NCBI GenBank assembly: GCA_900768135.1
Contig: CAAGBT010000055.1
Coordinates: 130,409 to 194,408 of the forward strand
Length of the DNA stretch: 64,000 bases
Direction: 5' to 3'
DNA from: an uncultured Oscillospiraceae bacterium
Lineage (GTDB): Bacteria > Bacillota > Clostridia > Oscillospirales > Oscillospiraceae
Each line of letters opens with the position of its first letter. Positions within the stretch are counted from its first letter, which is position 1. Shown in pieces: positions 51,249 through 58,474 of the stretch. Position numbers and translations under genes: made by a program. The notes under the pieces are model-generated. The model was not told where the DNA came from. It saw only the letters and a program-made list of their open reading frames with translations, and ran no database searches.

Positions 51249-51494
51249 ATGGATCACTGGCACGCGCTGCCCAAGGGACCGTTTTTCCGCTCGGCGCGGC
51301 TTGACTGCGCGCTTGCACGGCTTTCCGGCGCGATGCTCTGCGAAACGGAGCGGGGAAGACTGCTCGCCCTGCCTTATGAGGAGGGCGCGCCGTTTCCGCT
51401 GCCGGAGCTGTTCTGCCTGGCGCATATCGGGGAGGCGGCGCAGCGCCGGTGCGTCATCTACCGGCTCGACCGGAGAAATTCACCGATATTTTAA
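51249..51494 (+). CDS. Small protein of unknown function, 81 aa
   Basis: The gene starts 24 bp after a terminator with a strong GGGAGGGGAG ribosome site. The 81-aa product has no signal or membrane segment. It contains LPKGPFFRSARLDCALARLSG and ends in YRLDRRNSPIF. I recognise no family. Composition and codon use match the neighbours, so it is probably real. Its own promoter is not evident. Confidence 0.5.
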   Translation: MDHWHALPKGPFFRSARLDCALARLSGAMLCETERGRLLALPYEEGAPFPLPELFCLAHIGEAAQRRCVIYRLDRRNSPIF

Positions 51495-51533
51495 GGAAAA
51501 TGAAAATTATGTCTACCATATCCTGAGAAGATG

Positions 51534-51542
51534 TGATATACT
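51534..51542 (+). promoter_or_regulatory. Extended -10 promoter for nrdR
   Basis: TGATATACT (TGn plus TATACT) 37 bp before nrdR; no good -35. Confidence 0.5.
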
Positions 51543-51578
51543 GCCTGTGATTAACAAACAGAAAAGAGGTCATGAACG

Positions 51579-52034
51579 ATGAAATGCCCCTACTGCGGAT
51601 ATAAAGAGAGCAAAGTCATCGATTCCCGCCCTGCTGAGGAGGGCAGCAGCATCCGCCGCCGGCGCGAGTGCCTGTCCTGCGCCAAACGCTTTACCACCTA
51701 CGAAACGGTGGAGAGCCTGCCGATGGTCGTGATCAAAAAGGACGGCAGTCGCCAGAGCTTTGACAAGCGCAAGGTCCTCAACGGCATGATCCGCGCGTGC
51801 GAGAAGCGCCCTGTTCCCTTTGAAGTGCTGGAGCAGAAGGCGGACGAGATCGAGCAGGCGCTGCAGAACTCGCTCGAACGCGAGGTCAGCACCGAATACA
51901 TCGGCGAGCTTGTCATGGACAAGCTGCGCGCCGTGGACGAGGTGGCGTATGTGCGCTTTGCATCGGTCTACCGTCAGTTCAAGGACATCGACACGTTCAT
52001 GAAGGAGCTGAATAAGCTGCTGGAGAGCAAATGA
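51579..52034 (+). CDS. nrdR: Transcriptional repressor NrdR
   Basis: This 151-aa repressor of ribonucleotide reductase genes senses ATP/dATP. The zinc ribbon uses Cys3, Cys6, Cys31 and Cys34 with the RRRREC turn. The ATP-cone domain runs from about residue 47 (PMVVIKKDGSRQSFDKRKVLNGM). The end VRFASVYRQFKDIDTFMKEL is diagnostic. No nrd gene is in this window. Its stop abuts the stop of the convergent membrane-protein operon with no base between. Confidence 0.97.
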   Translation: MKCPYCGYKESKVIDSRPAEEGSSIRRRRECLSCAKRFTTYETVESLPMVVIKKDGSRQSFDKRKVLNGMIRACEKRPVPFEVLEQKADEIEQALQNSLEREVSTEYIGELVMDKLRAVDEVAYVRFASVYRQFKDIDTFMKELNKLLESK

Positions 52035-52418
52035 TCACAGAATATTGGGGATGGAGATTTCCTGCATCTCCGAAAGCACGCGCAGCTGCGCGATGAGTCC
52101 GGCAAGGCAGGCGCGGAACTCCGCCTCGTCCTGCGCAAGGGCAAAGCTGTCCGCCTGCGCGAGCAGCGTTTCCGCCTCGTTCAGTTCATCATGCTGCAGG
52201 ATGATGTGAAAGTAGGTCGCGTGTTCGTCCCAGCTGCGGTGTACCGCGCTGAGCGCGCTGCGCGCGCCCGGCCAGTCTTCCGCCTGCGCAGTGCGCTGGA
52301 TCTCATCGAGCGCGGCGCACCATCCGCCGACAAGGCGGTCCGTAACGGCGGCGTTGACCAGCGTCGCGCTGAAAACGCCCAGCAGGATCGAAAACGGGAT
52401 CCAGAAAAAACGCTTCAT
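52035..52418 (-). CDS. DUF4363-type membrane-anchored protein
   Basis: A 127-aa protein with one N-terminal membrane segment (about 4-24) and a helical outside domain with ALDEIQRTAQAEDWPGARSAL and HDELNEAETLLAQADSF, resembling the DUF4363 family. Function is unknown. Its ATG overlaps the stop of the upstream YetF-type gene by 4 bp (ATGA), and this pairing recurs in Firmicutes. AAAGGA lies before the start. Confidence 0.75.
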   Translation of the reverse strand: MKRFFWIPFSILLGVFSATLVNAAVTDRLVGGWCAALDEIQRTAQAEDWPGARSALSAVHRSWDEHATYFHIILQHDELNEAETLLAQADSFALAQDEAEFRACLAGLIAQLRVLSEMQEISIPNIL

Positions 52419-53098
52419 TTGGCGCCGTCCTTTCCGATGCACAGCACCTTGCCCGCACCGTCGAGCGAGAGCAGAAAGATCTCCGACGGAGTGCGGTAGC
52501 CCTGCGCATGCACGGTTTTGTCGAGCCACGCGGCATCCAGACCCGCGAGCGAGAGATTTTCGCCTATCACCCGCCCATCGTTGATAAAAATGTGCGGGAG
52601 GAACGTGTCGTCCTTGACAGGACGGCCCAGCTGCTTCGGTGTTGCGGGCTGCTCGTCGGGATAGAGCAGGACGGAGAGCTGTCCGTCCGTTTCCAGCACT
52701 GCATATTTGACCGTTGTAAGGTCGGTCACGCCCTGCGAGCGCAGTTCCTCGATCAGCTCGTCGAGCGTGAAGCGGTTGTGTCGCATGGCGTCCTGCTGCA
52801 CCTTGCCCTCGCGGATGAGCGCGGTGGGGCTGCCGCAGATGAGCCGCCGCAGCCGGATGGAGCGCACGCTGCCCCACGAGAGCAGCATCGAGAGCGACAA
52901 GAGCGTGACGATCGGGATAACGCCGTTGAGCAGCGGGATGCCGAAGTCCTGCATCGGCACGGCGGCCAGATCCGAGATGAGCAGCGTGAGTACCAGCTCA
53001 ATCGGCTCCAGTTCGCCGATCTGCCGCTTGCCCAGCAGCCGCAGCCCGACCATGATGAGAAAATAAAGCACGATCGTGCGGATAAAAGCAGTAGCCAT
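52415..53098 (-). CDS. DUF421/YetF-family membrane protein
   Basis: A 227-aa protein with three N-terminal membrane segments (RTIVLYFLIMVGLRLLGKRQ; LVLTLLISDLAA; IPIVTLLSLSMLLS) and a cytoplasmic two-part domain with LICGSPTALIREGKV and FTLDELIEELRSQGV. All are typical of YetF/DUF421 proteins. These are linked to spore or envelope properties in bacilli, with no defined activity. GGGAGGG precedes the ATG at 53098. It forms an operon with the DUF4363 gene. Confidence 0.9.
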   Translation of the reverse strand: MATAFIRTIVLYFLIMVGLRLLGKRQIGELEPIELVLTLLISDLAAVPMQDFGIPLLNGVIPIVTLLSLSMLLSWGSVRSIRLRRLICGSPTALIREGKVQQDAMRHNRFTLDELIEELRSQGVTDLTTVKYAVLETDGQLSVLLYPDEQPATPKQLGRPVKDDTFLPHIFINDGRVIGENLSLAGLDAAWLDKTVHAQGYRTPSEIFLLSLDGAGKVLCIGKDGAK

Positions 53099-53224
53099 AA
53101 AAACCCTCCCTTTTGAAGGGAGTTTGCCCCGCTGCGGGGCAAAATAACCGCTTTTATCCGGGCTATGCCCGGCTTGGAATAAATTGAAATCGCAGAACGG
53201 AAAGGAGTTCATGGAGTTTCTCCA
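53099..53224. other. Divergent intergenic segment between YetF-type gene and glmS ribozyme
   Basis: No gene is visible. It holds two hairpins, TTTGCCCCG/CGGGGCAAA (53123-53143) and CCGGGC/GCCCGG (53159-53173). Promoters for both flanking genes must lie here, but I cannot name convincing -35/-10 pairs. Confidence 0.4.
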
Positions 53225-53365
53225 TCATAAGCGCCAGCGCCCGCCTCTGTGCGGGACGACGAGGTGGGAAGAGGATCGAAGATTCGGCGGATGCTTCCCC
53301 GCGTTTGTGGACGCGTACACAGCCGGCAAATATGCGGGCGACCGCAGAACAAAGGGGCTGTGACC
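53225..53365 (+). ncRNA. glmS ribozyme (GlcN6P-activated self-cleaving riboswitch)
   Basis: The conserved segments appear in order: AUAA followed by GCGCCAG at the cleavage site (between A53230 and G53231), GACGAGGUGGGAAGAG, AUCGAA, CGGCGGAUGCUUCCCCG (GlcN6P pocket), ACACAGCC, then GAACAAAG and the closing GGGGCUGUG. Glucosamine-6-phosphate acts as a cofactor for self-cleavage, which leads to decay of the glmS mRNA. In this way the pathway product limits GlmS. The 112 bases between ribozyme and glmS start hold only small hairpins. Confidence 0.93.
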
Positions 53366-53476
53366 ACAAAGAAGAGGCAAATGACTGCGCATTTGTCCTT
53401 TTGACGAAGCGGCGCAGCGCCGCAAAGGGGCATTTCTGCCCATTTTTCAAAAATCATCAAAAGGAGAATTTCATAT

Positions 53477-55321
53477 ATGTGCGGAATCGTAGGATTCATT
53501 GGGGATCAGCAGGCCGCGCCCATCCTGCTCGATGGGCTTGCGCATCTTGAGTACCGCGGGTACGACTCGGCGGGCGTTGCCGTCATTTCGGCCGGGCATA
53601 CGCTTCAGGTGCGAAAGGCCGTGGGGCGGCTCCAGGTACTCAGCGATCAGATCCATGCAGGCGCGGATCTGGAGGGCTGTATCGGCCTCGGCCATACCCG
53701 GTGGGCAACGCACGGCGCGCCGAACGAGGCGAACGCGCACCCTCACCTGAGCGAAAACGGGAAATTTGCCGTGATCCACAACGGCATCATCGAAAACTAT
53801 GTGGAGATCAAGGAATTCCTGCTGGAGCAGGGCGTGCAGTTCCGGTCGGAAACGGATTCCGAGGTCGTAGCGCAGCTGCTGGAGTTCTACTATAACGAGT
53901 GCCACGACTTTTTTGAGGCGGTGGGCCGCGTGCTGCGCCGCATCGAGGGCGCCTATGCGCTGGGAATGCTCTGCGCCGACTGCCCGGACCGCATCATCGC
54001 CGCGCGAAAGGATGCGCCGCTGCTGCTCGGCTATGGAGACGGATGCAGCTTTCTCGCGTCCGATGTGACGGCGATCATCCGCCACACGCGCGATGTTGCC
54101 TACATGGAGGACGGCGAGGTCGCCGTGCTGACGCGCGGGGGCATCGAGGTCTATAACGCGCTCTCCCAGCGCGTGGAAAAGAAGCACTTTACCATCGACT
54201 GGGAGGTCAGCGCTGCGGAAAAGGGCGGCTACCAGCACTTCATGCTCAAGGAGATCATGGAGCAGCCGGAAGCGCTGCGCCGGGCCGTCTTCCCGCGCAT
54301 CAGAGAAGGACGGGTCGTGTTCGACGACCTCAAGCTGCCGGCGGAGCGGCTGCGCGGGTTCAACCGTATCTTTATTGTTGCCTGCGGCTCTTCCTATCAT
54401 GTGGGCGTGATCGGGAAATACAACCTTGAGCATCTGCTGCGGCGCAGCGTGGAGGTCGTGCTGGCGTCCGAGTTCCGCTACAGCGATCCCATTGTGGACG
54501 ATAAGTCGCTCGTCATCGTGATCTCGCAGTCCGGCGAAACGCTGGATACCATGGCGGCGCTGCGCGAGGCGAAAAAGCGCGGCGCGTATATCCTCTCCAT
54601 CGTGAACGTGGTCGGCTCCTCCATTGCCCGCGAGAGCGACGATGTGCTTTACACCTGGGCGGGGCCGGAGATCGCCGTAGCAACGACCAAGGCGTATTCC
54701 ACGCAGCTGGCCGTGCTGGATATGATCGGCCTGGCCTTCGGCGCGATGCTCGGCACGGTGAATCAGGAGGAGTATGACGAGGCTGTCGGCGAGCTGCAGA
54801 AGCTGCCGGAAAAGATGGAGTATCTCATCAACAGCGAAAGCTGCGGGGAGATTCCCAAGCTTGCCGCACAGTACTTTAACCATAACTCCGTGTTTTTTAT
54901 CGGCCGCAACCTTGACTACGCGCTGGGACTGGAGGGTTCGCTCAAACTCAAAGAGATCAGCTATATCCACTCTGAAGCCTATGCCTCCGGCGAGCTGAAG
55001 CACGGAACGATCTCGCTCATTGAAAACGGCACGCTTGTTATCGCGCTGGGGACCTACGGCCCGCTGTTCGATAAGGCAATGAGCAATGTGGTCGAGGTCA
55101 AGGCCCGCGGCGCGGACGTGCTGGCGCTGACGACTGAGAGCCACTGCGCGGAGATGAAGAAGACGGTAGAAAACGTCCTCACCATTCCTGATACGGCGCG
55201 CCTGCTGCTGCCGTCGCTCGGCGTGGTGCCGCTGCAGCTGCTGGCATACTATATCGCGCTCCAGCGCGGCTGCGATATCGATAAGCCGCGCAATCTGGCA
55301 AAGTCTGTTACCGTTGAATAA
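53477..55321 (+). CDS. glmS: Glutamine--fructose-6-phosphate aminotransferase (isomerizing)
   Basis: This 614-aa enzyme makes GlcN6P from fructose-6-P and glutamine, the entry to amino-sugar and wall synthesis. After Met removal Cys1 of CGIVGFIG is the glutaminase nucleophile. The N-terminal domain continues with GHTRWATHGAPNEANAHPH. Two SIS domains bind the sugar (ACGSSYH, SQSGETLDT), and the C-terminus is NLAKSVTVE as expected. AAGGAG lies 10 nt before the ATG. Expression is controlled by the ribozyme upstream. It opposes nagB. Confidence 0.98.
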   Translation: MCGIVGFIGDQQAAPILLDGLAHLEYRGYDSAGVAVISAGHTLQVRKAVGRLQVLSDQIHAGADLEGCIGLGHTRWATHGAPNEANAHPHLSENGKFAVIHNGIIENYVEIKEFLLEQGVQFRSETDSEVVAQLLEFYYNECHDFFEAVGRVLRRIEGAYALGMLCADCPDRIIAARKDAPLLLGYGDGCSFLASDVTAIIRHTRDVAYMEDGEVAVLTRGGIEVYNALSQRVEKKHFTIDWEVSAAEKGGYQHFMLKEIMEQPEALRRAVFPRIREGRVVFDDLKLPAERLRGFNRIFIVACGSSYHVGVIGKYNLEHLLRRSVEVVLASEFRYSDPIVDDKSLVIVISQSGETLDTMAALREAKKRGAYILSIVNVVGSSIARESDDVLYTWAGPEIAVATTKAYSTQLAVLDMIGLAFGAMLGTVNQEEYDEAVGELQKLPEKMEYLINSESCGEIPKLAAQYFNHNSVFFIGRNLDYALGLEGSLKLKEISYIHSEAYASGELKHGTISLIENGTLVIALGTYGPLFDKAMSNVVEVKARGADVLALTTESHCAEMKKTVENVLTIPDTARLLLPSLGVVPLQLLAYYIALQRGCDIDKPRNLAKSVTVE

Positions 55322-55357
55322 AAGAAGGAAGCACCCGCACGGGTGCTTCCTTCTTTT
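55321..55357 (+). terminator. Terminator after glmS
   Basis: A 16-bp perfect stem (55321-55336 with 55341-55356, core GAAGGAAGCACCC), loop GCAC and a T-rich end. Confidence 0.9.
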
Positions 55358-55408
55358 ATGCTCTGCAAAGGCGCGCCTGCGTCCCATCCGCTGCGGGATG
55401 CAGAAGAC

Positions 55409-56086
55409 TTACGACGCCAGCGCGGCGGAGAGCGAATCCAGTGTGAATTCTGTCCACGCAAGGCCTTCCTTGGCGTCCTGTTCGGCAAGGAAGGCGTTAT
55501 ACGCAGCTTCGTCAACGCTCTCGCCGCCAAGCGTATAAGCCGTGCCGCCATCGCTGCCGCCGGACAACGCGGCGAGATCCTCGTAGATCAGCGTGCCGTT
55601 TTCAAAGCGGGCGCGAGACACACCGTTGTCGGAAGCGCCGTTCGACCATTCAAACGTGCCGTCCGCCTTCGGCAGCAGGAAGCCGCGGTAGACGATCTGG
55701 TTGGCGTAGACCGCGCCGTCATAGCAGGTGAGGATGACGTATTCCTCATTGCCGCTGAAGCTGACGGACAGCACCAGTTCGTCTGCACCGTCGCCGTCCA
55801 TATCGAGCAGCGCAAAGCGCGTAACCGTCCAGTCCATGTCCGAGCCGTCAACGCCCTTGGCGGCGTAGACGTCGGGCGCGCGGAACGAGGCGGTCGTTGC
55901 CTCGGCGCCGGCGTTGATGAGGTTTGCCGCTGCCGTCACGTCTCCGGCGAAGAAATCTTCATAAAGAGCGCCTGCCTGCACGCTCGGCGGGGCGCCATCG
56001 GCATCATCCGGCTGCTGCCCGCAGGCGGTGAGCAGGAGGGCGAGAGTCAGCGCGGCGGTCAGCGCGCGCAAAAGATGTGTTTTCAT
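55409..56086 (-). CDS. Lipoprotein with Asp-rich calcium-binding-like repeat
   Basis: This 225-aa secreted lipoprotein has lipobox LTAC with Cys22. The segment FALLDMDGDGADELVLSVSF is an integrin/FG-GAP-like DxDxDG loop that often binds Ca2+, followed by strand-rich sequence (GNEEYVILTCYDGAVY). I assign no function. AAAGGAG precedes the ATG. Homologues of this layout are common surface lipoproteins of gut Firmicutes (general knowledge, family not named). Confidence 0.7.
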   Translation of the reverse strand: MKTHLLRALTAALTLALLLTACGQQPDDADGAPPSVQAGALYEDFFAGDVTAAANLINAGAEATTASFRAPDVYAAKGVDGSDMDWTVTRFALLDMDGDGADELVLSVSFSGNEEYVILTCYDGAVYANQIVYRGFLLPKADGTFEWSNGASDNGVSRARFENGTLIYEDLAALSGGSDGGTAYTLGGESVDEAAYNAFLAEQDAKEGLAWTEFTLDSLSAALAS

Positions 56087-56196
56087 ATAGGGTTCTCCTT
56101 TCTGGTGCGTGCCGCATAAGCTGCGGCAATGTGGATAGCAACGTAGGGTTAGACGGAAGCCGCCGCAAAAAGGTTTCGTTCCGCAGCTGAAAAGTG

Positions 56197-56220
56197 AAAA
56201 GAGCGCCTGCGCGCTCTTTT
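56197..56220 (-). terminator. Terminator after small-multidrug-export-type gene
   Basis: AAAAGAGCGC (56197-56206), loop CTGC, GCGCTCTTTT (56211-56220). On the minus strand it follows the stop at 56225 closely. Confidence 0.75.
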
Positions 56221-56224
56221 CCGC

Positions 56225-56716
56225 TCAGAACAGCAGCGTGACGCCATGCGTCAGCAGCGTGATGGCAAGTCCTGCGATGACAACGCCGAGAAAGATGACC
56301 GGTACCGCGCGCTTGAGCCGCATATCCAGCACCGCCGCGATCAGCGCGCCGGTCCATGCGCCGGTTCCCGGCAGCGGGATGGCGACAAAAATCAGAAGTC
56401 CCCACGTCTGGTAGCGCAGAACATCCGCGCTTTTTTCCCTTGCGCGGTTTTCCAACCGGGAGACAAAGCCGCCGAGCCTTGGGATATGTATGCGCACCCA
56501 TTTGAACAGCGGCCGGACAAATAGAATGATAAACGGCACGGGGATCATGTTGCCGACGAGCGAGGCGAGAAACGCAGCGTGGATCGGCAGTCCCATTGCA
56601 ACGCCTGCGGGAAGCCCGCCGCGCAGCTCTACCACCGGCAGCATGGAGATGAACATGGTCAGCAGAGCCTTGCCCGCCGCCGTTTCATGCAGCCACAGAG
56701 AGAACGATTCCAGCAT
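56225..56716 (-). CDS. Small multidrug export family membrane protein (COG2426)
   Basis: A 163-aa protein with about four membrane segments and the family start ISMLPVVELRGGLPAGVAMG. GNMIPVPFIILFVRP and FVAIPLPGTGAWTGALIA follow. These proteins are annotated as putative small multidrug exporters but lack functional proof; the GLPxG/PLPGTG loops resemble DedA-like transporters. AAAGGAG precedes the ATG. It is probably monocistronic. Confidence 0.85.
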   Translation of the reverse strand: MLESFSLWLHETAAGKALLTMFISMLPVVELRGGLPAGVAMGLPIHAAFLASLVGNMIPVPFIILFVRPLFKWVRIHIPRLGGFVSRLENRAREKSADVLRYQTWGLLIFVAIPLPGTGAWTGALIAAVLDMRLKRAVPVIFLGVVIAGLAITLLTHGVTLLF

Positions 56717-56816
56717 GAGACTCCTTTCCGCGCACAGCTGTGCGTCACGGATCGTTTTATCTTTTCATTATACCGCCTTGCGGCGCGGAGCGCAAGCCCT
56801 GCCTGCCGAGCGTGCG

Positions 56817-56845
56817 AAAAGGCTCCGGAGGATCCGGAGCCTTTT
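56817..56845 (-). terminator. Terminator after Gln-Asn repeat gene
   Basis: AAAAGGCTCCGGA (56817-56829) and TCCGGAGCCTTTT (56833-56845) form a 13-bp stem with a 3-nt loop, placed 17 bp after the stop of the minus-strand microgene. Confidence 0.75.
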
Positions 56846-56862
56846 GCGGTGAGTACGGAAGA

Positions 56863-56955
56863 TCAGCGATTGTTCTGGTTCTGGTTCTGGTTCTGGTTCT
56901 GATTCTGGTTCTGGTTCTGGTTCTGGTCGTTGTTCTGCTTGTTACGCTCCTTCAT
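56863..56955 (-). CDS. Gln-Asn repeat microprotein, 30 aa
   Basis: A 31-codon gene with an ideal AAAGGAGG site 8 nt before the ATG and a tight terminator after it. The product is a charged head (MKERNKQNND), nine Gln-Asn dipeptides and a final Asn-Arg. Low-complexity QN tracts can form polar zippers or amyloid-like assemblies. No family recognised. Too small for most gene finders, but the signals around it argue that it is expressed. Confidence 0.6.
   Translation of the reverse strand: MKERNKQNNDQNQNQNQNQNQNQNQNQNNR
56872..56925. repeat. Hexanucleotide tandem repeat
   Basis: Nine units of GTTCTG (one varies as ATTCTG) run without gaps. Each unit codes one Gln-Asn pair on the minus strand. 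Slippage would change peptide length by two residues and never shift the frame. Confidence 0.9.
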
Positions 56956-57055
56956 GCGCTGCGCCTCCTTTCCTGAAAACTGCCTGCGCCCATAGTGTTG
57001 ACGGGCAGGAGCGAAAATATACCGGAAAAAATTTTTCGTGTGCGGAAAATTATGA

Positions 57056-57084
57056 TTGACAAACGCACGGGAAGGGGATATACT
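57056..57084 (+). promoter_or_regulatory. Promoter for infC-rpmI-rplT
   Basis: Perfect TTGACA (57056-57061), 17 bp and TATACT (57079-57084). Confidence 0.85.
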
Positions 57085-57150
57085 CTTAACGCAAAACAAA
57101 GAAGAGCGGCAGCATCCGTTCTCACCCCCAGCAAAGCGAAGGGGTCAATC

Positions 57151-57264
57151 ATGGAAAACACAGCCTTCGGGCTTTTTGTGTCTATGGTGCGGGTGCAGGT
57201 GCTGCACTCGTTTTTTGTTGGATTCCATCTTATCGATCAGAAAATGGAGGTGCTTCGGTATTAG
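57151..57264 (+). CDS. Candidate leader ORF upstream of infC
   Basis: A 37-codon ORF has GAAGGGG 6 nt before its ATG. Its product begins MENTAFGLFVSMVRVQ and ends IDQKMEVLRY. The reading frame passes through the attenuator hairpin (57190-57216), and its TAG stop shares one base with the AUU start of infC. It may be a regulatory leader peptide or a coupling device, not a functional protein. Homology unknown. Confidence 0.4.
   Translation: MENTAFGLFVSMVRVQVLHSFFVGFHLIDQKMEVLRY
57190..57216 (+). terminator. Attenuator in the infC leader
   Basis: CGGGTGCAG (57190-57198), loop GTG, CTGCACTCG (57202-57210; one G-T pair) and six Ts. A terminator 44 bp before infC within a 170-nt leader fits the L20/IF3-controlled attenuation known for this operon in Firmicutes. 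An upstream ACACAGCC/GGCTTTTTGTGT hairpin (from 57157) may be part of the switch. Confidence 0.7.
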
Positions 57265-57778
57265 CAGCAACGTGCATCAGATCAACGAAGAGATCCGGGA
57301 CAGCGAGATCCGCCTGATCAGCTCAACGGGCGAGCAGCTTGGCATTATGTCCGCCGCGCAGGCACAGCACATCGCCGATGAGCAGGGGCTTGACCTCGTC
57401 AAGATCTCGCCGCAGGCCAACCCGCCCGTGTGCCGGCTTATGGACTACGGCAAGTTCCGCTTTGAGCAGGGCAAGCGCGAGAAGGAAGCCAGAAAGAATC
57501 AGCGCATTGTCGAGATCAAGGAAGTGCGCATGTCTCCGGGAATCGACGTGGGCGATTTCAACACCAAGCTGAAAAACGCCCAGAAATTCATTGCCGACGG
57601 CAACCGTGTCAAGGTCTCTGTCCGTTTCCGCGGGCGCGAGATGGCGCACACGGAGATCGGCCGCGATCTGCTGGTGCGCTTTGCGGAAGCTGCCGCCGAT
57701 GTCGCCAGCCTGGATAAAGAACCCAAGATGGAGGGACGCAGCATGTCGATCTTCCTTTCCCCCAAAGCGGGAAAGTAA
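57260..57778 (+). CDS. infC: Translation initiation factor IF-3
   Basis: This 172-aa factor keeps 30S and 50S subunits apart and checks the start codon. N-domain: HQINEEIRDSEIRLISSTGEQLG; C-domain: EVRMSPGIDVGDFNTKLKNAQKF and RFRGREMAHTEIG. The start is an AUU codon at 57260, with GGAGGT 8 nt upstream. This rare start is the classical means by which IF3 limits its own synthesis. No ATG, GTG or TTG fits the family N-terminus. Confidence 0.97.
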   Translation: MSSNVHQINEEIRDSEIRLISSTGEQLGIMSAAQAQHIADEQGLDLVKISPQANPPVCRLMDYGKFRFEQGKREKEARKNQRIVEIKEVRMSPGIDVGDFNTKLKNAQKFIADGNRVKVSVRFRGREMAHTEIGRDLLVRFAEAAADVASLDKEPKMEGRSMSIFLSPKAGK

Positions 57779-57816
57779 GCCTTGCGCAACTATAAATACG
57801 AAAAGGAGAAACTACT

Positions 57817-58014
57817 ATGCCCAAGCTGAAAACCCATAGCGGTTCCAAAAAGAGATTCAACCTGACCAAGACCGGTAAGGTCAAGGTCGCCAAGGCTTTC
57901 AAGAGCCACATCCTGACCAAGAAGCCCACCAAGCGTACCCGTCGTCTGCGTCAGGGCGGCTATGCTGACAAGACCACTGCCAGCACGATCCGCAAGATGA
58001 TCCCCTACAAATAA
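57817..58014 (+). CDS. rpmI: 50S ribosomal protein L35
   Basis: 65 aa, very basic, with the family start MPKLKTHSGSKKRF and the block KSHILTKKPTKRTRRLR. It is second in the infC-rpmI-rplT operon, 38 bp after infC, with AAAGGAG upstream. Confidence 0.98.
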   Translation: MPKLKTHSGSKKRFNLTKTGKVKVAKAFKSHILTKKPTKRTRRLRQGGYADKTTASTIRKMIPYK

Positions 58015-58049
58015 TTTACAACGATACGCTTTAAGGAGGCTTATACAAT

Positions 58050-58400
58050 ATGGCACGTGTTAAAGGCGCGATGATGACGCGCAAGAGAAGAAACAAGACT
58101 CTTAAGCTCGCCAAGGGCTACTGGGGCAATAAATCCCGCCACTTCAAAATGGCGAACGAGCAGGTCATGAAGTCCCTGACCTACGCCTATGTCGGCCGCC
58201 GCCTGAAGAAGAGAGACTTCCGCTCCCTGTGGATCACCCGTATCTCCGCCGCCTGCAAGCTCAACGGCATGAACTACTCCACGTTTATGCACGGCCTGAA
58301 GACTGCCGGCATCGAGATCAACCGCAAGATGCTCAGCGAAATGGCGATCAACGACTCCGTTGCCTTCGCCAAGCTCGCCGAGATCGCCAAGAACGCCTGA
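58050..58400 (+). CDS. rplT: 50S ribosomal protein L20
   Basis: 116 aa with the basic N-terminal arm MARVKGAMMTRKRRNKTLKLAKGYWG in order (blocks MARVKG, RKRRNK, AKGYWG) and the globular end INRKMLSEMAINDSVAF. It binds 23S rRNA early in assembly and in Firmicutes represses this operon through the mRNA leader. AAGGAGG precedes the ATG. Confidence 0.98.
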   Translation: MARVKGAMMTRKRRNKTLKLAKGYWGNKSRHFKMANEQVMKSLTYAYVGRRLKKRDFRSLWITRISAACKLNGMNYSTFMHGLKTAGIEINRKMLSEMAINDSVAFAKLAEIAKNA

Positions 58401-58414
58401 TCCAAACGCAAACC

Positions 58415-58449
58415 AAAAGCGCCGCTGCATTCGCAGCGGCGCTTTTTTT
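58415..58449. terminator. Terminator after rplT
   Basis: AAAAGCGCCGCTGC (58415-58428), loop ATTC, GCAGCGGCGCTTTT (58433-58446) and further Ts. It also faces the convergent LysR gene. Confidence 0.95.
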
Positions 58450-58474
58450 GCGCGGAAATCCGGCCGTGGAGGTC

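Noticed and set aside
53471..55387. 638-codon open frame opposite glmS
   Set aside because: Antisense to an unmistakable GlmS; the translation has no domain and no ribosome site.
56872..56925. The hexamer array as a CRISPR-like or replication iteron array
   Set aside because: Units are contiguous 6-mers without spacers and lie in frame inside a short gene with start and stop signals.
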